Origin: Actinomycetospora sp.
Lineage (GTDB): Bacteria; Actinomycetota; Actinomycetes; Mycobacteriales; Pseudonocardiaceae
Assembly: GCA_025925615.1 (NCBI GenBank)
Contig: JAICLN010000038.1
Span: 1 to 16,969, forward strand
Length of the DNA: 16,969 nucleotides
Reading direction: 5' to 3'
Below, piece by piece: positions 12,908 through 16,969 of the stretch (positions are counted from its first letter, which is position 1; every line of letters begins with the position of its first letter). Under the pieces are notes generated by a model. The model made no database searches, had not been told where the DNA came from, and was given only the letters and a program-made list of their open reading frames with translations. Made by a program: the position numbers and the translations under genes.

Positions 12908-13959
12908 GGCTGCACCAGGATCTTCACGTTGGACTCCTTGTGGTCGATGAGCTCGCGGAAGCCGCGGTCGACGATGTCGTCGAGCCCGATGCGCCCGGTG
13001 ATGAACTGGTCCACGTCGACCGTGCCGGAGCGGATGAGCTCGATGACCTCCTCGTGCCGGTTGGCGTAGGCCAGCGAGCCGACCAGGAAGATCTCGGAGA
13101 ACACCAGTGAGTTGACGTCGAAGGTCGCGGGGTGGCCCCAGATCGAGACGTTGACGCAGGTCCCGCCGGGACGGGTGCTGGCGACGGCGGCCGCGAGGAC
13201 CTCGTTCACCCCCGCGCACTCGAAGGTCACGTCGGCGCCCCGACCGCCCGTGAGCTCGCGGATCGCGTCGGGCACGTCGACCTCGGTCGGGTCGAGCACG
13301 TGGTCCGCGCCGGCGCCTGGGGCCTTCGCCTTCCGGGCCTCGGCGGGCTCCACGACGATGACCTGACCGGCCCCGGTCGCCCGGAGCGCGGCGGCGGTGA
13401 CCAGGCCGATCGGGCCGGAGCCGAAGACGGCGGCCGTCCCGCCCTGCGGGAGGCCCGAGAGCTTCGTCGCGTGGTAGCCCACGGCGAGCGGTTCGACGAG
13501 GGCGCCCTGCTCGGGGGTCAGTCCGTCGATCCGGTGGACCCAGCGCTGGTCGACGATCATCCGCTCCGCGAAGCCGCCCTGGTCGCCGTCGAGCCCGATG
13601 AAGCCGAGCTTGCGGCAGATGTTGTAGCGGCCGTCGCGGCACGCGGTGCACTCGCCGCACACGTCGTAGGGCTCGACGACGACGCGGTCGCCCTCCGACA
13701 GTCCGGTCACGCCCTGGCCCAGTTCGGCGACCACGCCCGAGAACTCGTGGCCGAGCGTAATGGGCACGCCTCCGCCCGTGAGGGGGTGCGGGTTCGCGGG
13801 GGTGGGCGCGAAGATCGGCCCGTCGAGGAACTCGTGCAGGTCGGTGCCGCAGATCCCGCACCACTCGACGGCGATCTGCACCTGCCCCGGCCCCGGGTGC
13901 GGTTCGGTGACGTCCTCGATGCGGACGTCACCGCGTCCGTGGAAGCGCGCGGCCTTCAT
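12904..13959 (-). CDS. Zinc-dependent (R,R)-butanediol dehydrogenase-like
   Basis: The 351-aa medium-chain alcohol dehydrogenase has catalytic zinc ligands Cys37 (CGICGTDLHEF), His71-Glu72 (GHEFSG) and Glu156 (LVEPLAV), structural zinc cysteines 101, 104, 107 and 115, and the NAD-binding FGSGPIG (179-185). DLHEFLDGPIF and PHPLTGGGVPITLGHEFSG strongly resemble BdhA-type 2,3-butanediol dehydrogenases, which oxidise butanediol to acetoin. GGGAGGA lies just before the ATG. It starts 48 bp after the regulator's stop on the same strand and overlaps the SDR gene, so the three likely form one operon. Sorbitol or threonine dehydrogenases are the nearest alternatives, but the N-terminal motifs favour butanediol. 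Confidence 0.9.
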   Translation of the reverse strand: MKAARFHGRGDVRIEDVTEPHPGPGQVQIAVEWCGICGTDLHEFLDGPIFAPTPANPHPLTGGGVPITLGHEFSGVVAELGQGVTGLSEGDRVVVEPYDVCGECTACRDGRYNICRKLGFIGLDGDQGGFAERMIVDQRWVHRIDGLTPEQGALVEPLAVGYHATKLSGLPQGGTAAVFGSGPIGLVTAAALRATGAGQVIVVEPAEARKAKAPGAGADHVLDPTEVDVPDAIRELTGGRGADVTFECAGVNEVLAAAVASTRPGGTCVNVSIWGHPATFDVNSLVFSEIFLVGSLAYANRHEEVIELIRSGTVDVDQFITGRIGLDDIVDRGFRELIDHKESNVKILVQP

Positions 13960-14007
13960 GGGTCCTCCCAGCGATCGAAGGACCCCATCCCACGCGCGTG
14001 ACCCCCG

Positions 14008-15255
14008 TCACGGCCAGGGTTGCACCGGTGTTGCAGACCCGAGGAGCCGCGTGAGCACCTCGGGGCCGGGCGGGACGACCTCGACGCCGGGCGCGATGCG
14101 ATAGGGCCGCGCCGCGATCAACCCGCCGAGGACGCGGCGCAGACGGGACAGCTCCGCGCGGACGGTGACGAGGTGGTCGGCGTCGTCGTAGAGCGCGCGG
14201 CTCAGCGACGCGGCGTCGAGGCCGGCGGTGCCGGCGCACATCAGCAGGGCGAGGATCTGCTGGTGGCGCAGCGAGAGCGCGTGGCGCCACTCCTCCCGAC
14301 CCTCGACGACGGCGCCGGGCGGGTCGCCGTGGGGATCCAGGCGCAGCCGGGTGACGCCCTCCCCCGCGGCACAGGGCCGCAGCACCCAGCCACTGGGCAC
14401 CCGCTCGGGCAGGCAGGCGCCGAGCCCGTGGACGAGGAGGGCCTCGCCCGCGCGCGGGACGGCCACCCGGTCGCGGGGCGCGAGTCCGGTCGCCGCGGCG
14501 ACCCACCCGTGGTCGTCGACGACGAGTGCCGGTCCGCGCTCGCGGGCCAGCACCGGGGCCGCGACCGCGCGGAGTCCCTCGATCCGGGCCTCGTGGCGCG
14601 CCCACAGCCCGGACTCGGCCAGGCGGACCGCGGTCTGGACCAGGGCGACGGTGGTCGGGTGGACGGTGGGCGCAGGGCCCGAGAGGTCGACGACGCCGAG
14701 CATCTCGCCGGTGCGCGGGTCGTGGATCGGGCTCGCGGTGCAGGTCCACGGATGCTGGGCGCGCACGAAGTGCTCGGCCGAGAACAGCTGGACCGAGGCG
14801 TGCTCGGCGAGCGCGGTCCCGATGGCGTTCGTCCCGACGGAGGCCTCGGTCCAGTCGGCGCCGGGGAGGAACCCGAGGTCGTCGGCGAGGCGGTTGACCT
14901 TGAGCGCGCCCTCCCGCCACAGCACGAACCCGTCGGCCGCGGTGATCACCATGATGTGCTCGGCGTCCTCGGCCACCGCGGTCAGGCTCGCCCGCAGGGC
15001 CGGCAGGACGTTCGCGATCGGGGACTCGGCCCGCCGCCGCTCGACGACGTCGGGGGTCGCCGGCTGGTCGAGGGTGCGACCGTCCGGGGCCACGCCGTAG
15101 GACAGCACGCGGTCCCAGGAACGGCTCACCACCCGACGCGGTGGCGTCGGCGAGCGGGACCCGGTCAGCCGAGCGTCGTGCGCCTGGTGGAGCAGGCGCG
15201 CGTGCCGGCGCAGATCCGTCGTCCGCGTCACCGCGCAGACGTCGTCGTCCACCAC
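14008..15255 (-). CDS. AcoR-type GAF-domain transcriptional regulator lacking AAA+ module
   Basis: The 415-aa protein begins with an SRSW-containing segment (43-48) typical of acetoin/glycerol metabolism activators. A GAF sensor follows (about 80-215) with ASVGTNAIGTALAE, AEHFVRAQHPWTCTASPIHD and GEMLGVVDLSG. Unlike classic AcoR it has no sigma-54-interacting AAA+ domain. The C-terminus (about 325-395, SLRHQQILALL, LSRALYDDADHLVTVRAELSRLRR, RPYRI) looks like a winged-helix output domain, as in many actinobacterial members. It probably senses acetoin or a related metabolite and controls the two dehydrogenase genes directly downstream. The GTG at 15255 has GGAGG 5 nt upstream; GTG at 15252 or 15231 are in-frame alternatives. 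A dyad in its leader suggests autoregulation. Confidence 0.85.
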   Translation of the reverse strand: MVDDDVCAVTRTTDLRRHARLLHQAHDARLTGSRSPTPPRRVVSRSWDRVLSYGVAPDGRTLDQPATPDVVERRRAESPIANVLPALRASLTAVAEDAEHIMVITAADGFVLWREGALKVNRLADDLGFLPGADWTEASVGTNAIGTALAEHASVQLFSAEHFVRAQHPWTCTASPIHDPRTGEMLGVVDLSGPAPTVHPTTVALVQTAVRLAESGLWARHEARIEGLRAVAAPVLARERGPALVVDDHGWVAAATGLAPRDRVAVPRAGEALLVHGLGACLPERVPSGWVLRPCAAGEGVTRLRLDPHGDPPGAVVEGREEWRHALSLRHQQILALLMCAGTAGLDAASLSRALYDDADHLVTVRAELSRLRRVLGGLIAARPYRIAPGVEVVPPGPEVLTRLLGSATPVQPWP

Positions 15256-15267
15256 GCGCACCTCCGC

Positions 15268-15300
15268 CAGGGACGTCCGATCCCTGTGACCCGGAGCATA
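15268..15300 (-). promoter_or_regulatory. Candidate -10 box and operator dyad of regulator gene
   Basis: On the minus strand TATGCT (15300 to 15295) is a plausible -10 box. A dyad CAGGGA-N7-TCCCTG (15286 to 15268) follows at the expected transcription start and ends just before the GGAGG site. A regulator bound there would block its own transcription. No good -35 box was found. Confidence 0.45.
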
Positions 15301-15354
15301 ACCGCGCGGGCGAGGTGGCAGGCAGTCGTCGCGGCCCGGCGCGGCCCGGCCCAT

Positions 15355-15415
15355 GATCAGGAGCACCTCCGGCAGGTTTGCGGGCGTCATGGGCTGCCGC
15401 ACGTGCCCCTCGTCG
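15355..15415 (+). repeat. 61-nt imperfect hairpin element, copy A
   Basis: It begins GATCAGGAGCACCTCCGGCAG and ends GGGCTGCCGCACGTGCCCCTCG. GGAGCAC and CCGGCAG pair imperfectly with CTGCCG and GTGCCCC, giving a long interrupted stem with a loop of about 18 nt. It lies in the 317-bp gap between the regulator start and the glycosylase gene; no gene is supported in that gap. The related element on the minus strand near 8 kb shares the start, end and length. Confidence 0.75.
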
Positions 15416-15447
15416 AGCGGGCCGACGGCGCGCGACCAGGTGCCCAA

Positions 15448-15508
15448 GATCAGGAGCACAACCGGCAGGCCGCAGGGCGCTATGGGCTGCCGGACGTGCC
15501 CCTCGCCG
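15448..15508 (+). repeat. 61-nt imperfect hairpin element, copy B
   Basis: Tandem second copy 93 bp after copy A, identical at 50 of 61 positions. The paired arms are nearly unchanged while seven of the eleven differences fall in the loop (CCGCAGGGCGCTATGG here). Such a pattern suggests the fold is what is preserved. Confidence 0.75.
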
Positions 15509-15572
15509 CGGGAGCGCGGGCCGCGCCCGGGGCGTACGGGTCGACCGGCGGCGTCCCGGGCACCCCCGGCCG

Positions 15573-16253
15573 GTGACCGAACCGCTCGACCTCTTCTCCA
15601 CCCCGGACGCGCCCAACTCCCCCGGCCCGATCCGCGACGCCGAGGCCGCCGCGCCCACCGAGGCCCCCGACCTCGACACGCTGCGCGAGCGCGCCGCCGG
15701 CTGCACCGCCTGCGAGCTGTACGAGGGCACGACCGGCACCGTCTTCGGCGTCGGCCCGGCGACCGCCCGGATGATGTTCGTGGGCGAGCAGCCCGGTGAC
15801 CAGGAGGACCGGGCGCTCGAGCCGTTCGTCGGCCCCGCCGGGCGGCTGTTCGACGGCGCGCTGGTCGAGGCGGGCATCGCCCGCGAGGACGCCTACGTCA
15901 CGAACGCGGTCAAGCACTTCTCGTTCCGTCGCCAGGGCAACCGGCGGATCCACCAGGCGCCGAAGGTCGGGCACGTCCGGGCCTGCCGGCCGTGGCTGGA
16001 CGGCGAGCTCGCGCTGGTCCGCCCGCACGTGCTCGTCACCCTCGGGGCGACGGCCGGCAAGGCCCTGCTCGGCTCGTCGTTCCGGATCACGGCCGAGCGC
16101 GGTGAGCCCCGGCCCTGGGAGGGCACGACCCTGATCCCGACGATCCACCCGTCGGCGATCCTGCGGGCCGATCCCGACCGCGGGCAGGACGCCGACGAGA
16201 TGCGCGCCGGCTTCGTCGCGGACCTGCGCCGGGCGGCCGAACTGCTGCGCTGA
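15573..16253 (+). CDS. udgX: Uracil-DNA glycosylase, UdgX-type
   Basis: The 226-aa protein belongs to the iron-sulfur uracil-DNA glycosylases. The UdgX-specific motif GEQPGDQED (71-79), FVGPAGRLFD, VTNAVKHF (109-116), RRIH (124-127) and IHPSAILRA (191-199) are present. In characterised UdgX the His of the KRRIH loop attacks the abasic site and stays covalently bound to DNA; here it is His127 in NRRIH, with Asn replacing the usual first Lys. Cluster ligands seen are Cys44, Cys47 and Cys138; at the usual third Cys place (VKC in family 4) there is His115 in VKHF, which I believe is normal for UdgX. GTG 15573 begins the natural N-terminus (TEPLDLF); there is no Shine-Dalgarno site. It converges on uvrB, another repair gene. 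Confidence 0.9.
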   Translation: MTEPLDLFSTPDAPNSPGPIRDAEAAAPTEAPDLDTLRERAAGCTACELYEGTTGTVFGVGPATARMMFVGEQPGDQEDRALEPFVGPAGRLFDGALVEAGIAREDAYVTNAVKHFSFRRQGNRRIHQAPKVGHVRACRPWLDGELALVRPHVLVTLGATAGKALLGSSFRITAERGEPRPWEGTTLIPTIHPSAILRADPDRGQDADEMRAGFVADLRRAAELLR

Positions 16254-16259
16254 CGACTC

Positions 16260-16271
16260 CGGCGGACGCCG
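16260..16271. terminator. Short hairpin between udgX and uvrB
   Basis: CGGCG-GA-CGCCG in the 24-bp gap between convergent genes forms only a 5-bp stem with a 2-nt loop. It is a weak candidate terminator compared with the long palindromes at the other convergent gene ends. Confidence 0.35.
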
Positions 16272-16277
16272 AACCGC

Positions 16278-16969
16278 TCAGCTGACGCCGGCCGCGTCCA
16301 TCCCGCGCATCTCCTTCTTGAGGTCGGCGATCTCGTCGCGCAGCCGCCCCGCGAGCTCGAACTGCAGGTCCCGGGCGGCCGACATCATCTGGTCGGTGAG
16401 CTGCTGGATGAGGTCGGCCAGATCGGCGCGGGCCATCCCGCTCGTGTCGCGGTGCTCCACGACCCCCGAGTGGCCGCGGGTGCCGCCCGCCTCGCCCGCG
16501 GCGCGGCGCCCGCGGGAGGCGTTGCGCCCGGAACCGCCGATCTCGACCTCGGTGTCCTCGGCCTCGCGGTAGACGCGGTCGAGGATGTCGTTGATGTTCT
16601 TGCGCAGCGGCTGCGGGTCGACCCCGCGCTCGGTGTTGTAGGCGATCTGCTTCTCACGGCGGCGGTTCGTCTCGTCGATCGCGTACTTCATCGAGTCGGT
16701 GATCTTGTCGGCGTACATGTGCACCTGCCCCGACACGTTGCGGGCCGCGCGGCCGATCGTCTGGATCAGCGACCGCTCGCTGCGCAGGAACCCTTCCTTG
16801 TCCGCGTCGAGGATCGCCACCAGTGACACCTCGGGCAGGTCGAGGCCCTCGCGGAGCAGGTTGATGCCCACCAGCACGTCGAACTCGCCGAGCCGCAGCT
16901 GGCGCAGCAGCTCGACCCGGCGCAGCGTGTCGACCTCGGAGTGCAGGTAGCGCACCCGGACACCGAGCT
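16278..16969 (-). CDS. uvrB: Excinuclease ABC subunit B, C-terminal part
   Basis: The frame runs off the right edge, leaving the last 230 or so residues. Helicase motifs V and VI of UvrB are clear ([20 protein letters not shown], then [20 protein letters not shown]). After them come the characteristic [15 protein letters not shown] and [20 protein letters not shown] segments, a Gly/Arg-rich actinobacterial linker, and the UVR domain ([20 protein letters not shown], then LAGRLRDEI) that contacts UvrC. UvrB loads at DNA damage in nucleotide excision repair with UvrA and recruits UvrC. Identity is unambiguous; the start lies outside the window. Confidence 0.97.
   Translation of the reverse strand, partial: LGVRVRYLHSEVDTLRRVELLRQLRLGEFDVLVGINLLREGLDLPEVSLVAILDADKEGFLRSERSLIQTIGRAARNVSGQVHMYADKITDSMKYAIDETNRRREKQIAYNTERGVDPQPLRKNINDILDRVYREAEDTEVEIGGSGRNASRGRRAAGEAGGTRGHSGVVEHRDTSGMARADLADLIQQLTDQMMSAARDLQFELAGRLRDEIADLKKEMRGMDAAGVS

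Noticed and set aside
14025..14036. CACCGGTG palindrome near the regulator's end as an operator for the dehydrogenase gene
   Set aside because: It lies within the last codons of the regulator, is short, and GC-rich palindromes of this size are expected by chance here.
15355..15508. Short coding gene upstream of the glycosylase, or a longer glycosylase N-terminus
   Set aside because: The open frame here is built from the tandem hairpin repeats and is Arg/Ala-rich; the natural UdgX N-terminus begins at GTG 15573.

Overview
The window is a very GC-rich (by eye above 70 percent), gene-dense stretch of chromosome. Frequent GTG starts, strongly GC-biased third codon positions, 4-bp GTGA gene overlaps, few or no Shine-Dalgarno sites at several starts, and the gene families present (HTH-citrate synthase, UdgX, paired degenerate ABC exporters, an AcoR-type GAF regulator without an AAA+ domain) point to an actinomycete. 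Pseudonocardia or a relative is my guess from style only. No tRNA, rRNA, insertion sequence, integrase or CRISPR array is visible.

Layout. 1-1105 (+): end of an ABC ATPase and its ABC-2 permease, translationally coupled. 1157-3538: two divergent citrate synthase paralogues. The minus-strand one carries an N-terminal MerR-like HTH, and the shared 72-bp gap holds two tandem perfect dyads overlapping both putative promoters. 3719-5814 (+): a small conserved-looking protein followed by glmS. 5866-7860 (-): a compact two-domain Clp-type AAA+ protein without Clp-N, middle domain or visible ClpP loop. 8137-11540 (-): two ABC exporter half-transporters overlapping by 4 bp, with complementary loss of ATPase motifs. 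The upstream one has an in-frame TGA at codon 8 and no usual start before its first membrane helix. 11600-11911 (-): a 103-aa ACT-like protein with a C-x-C-x2-C cluster behind a leader that can fold. 12110-15255 (-): a regulator, a zinc butanediol dehydrogenase and an acetoin reductase-type SDR, a coherent acetoin/2,3-butanediol module. 15573-16253 (+): a UdgX-type uracil-DNA glycosylase. 16278-16969 (-): the C-terminal end of uvrB, running off the window.

The non-coding DNA is unusual. Two copies of a compound three-hairpin palindrome (1106-1175 and 5815-5880) sit at the two strongly convergent gene ends and supply the stop codons of the minus-strand genes. A second family of about 60-nt imperfect hairpin elements (GATCAGGRGCAC ... 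GTGCCCCTCG) occurs twice near 8 kb and twice near 15.4 kb. These repeats, the TGA-interrupted and complementarily degenerate exporter pair, the tandem-dyad citrate synthase switch and the candidate structured leader are the points most worth a second look. I did not find a clear new defence or mobile system.
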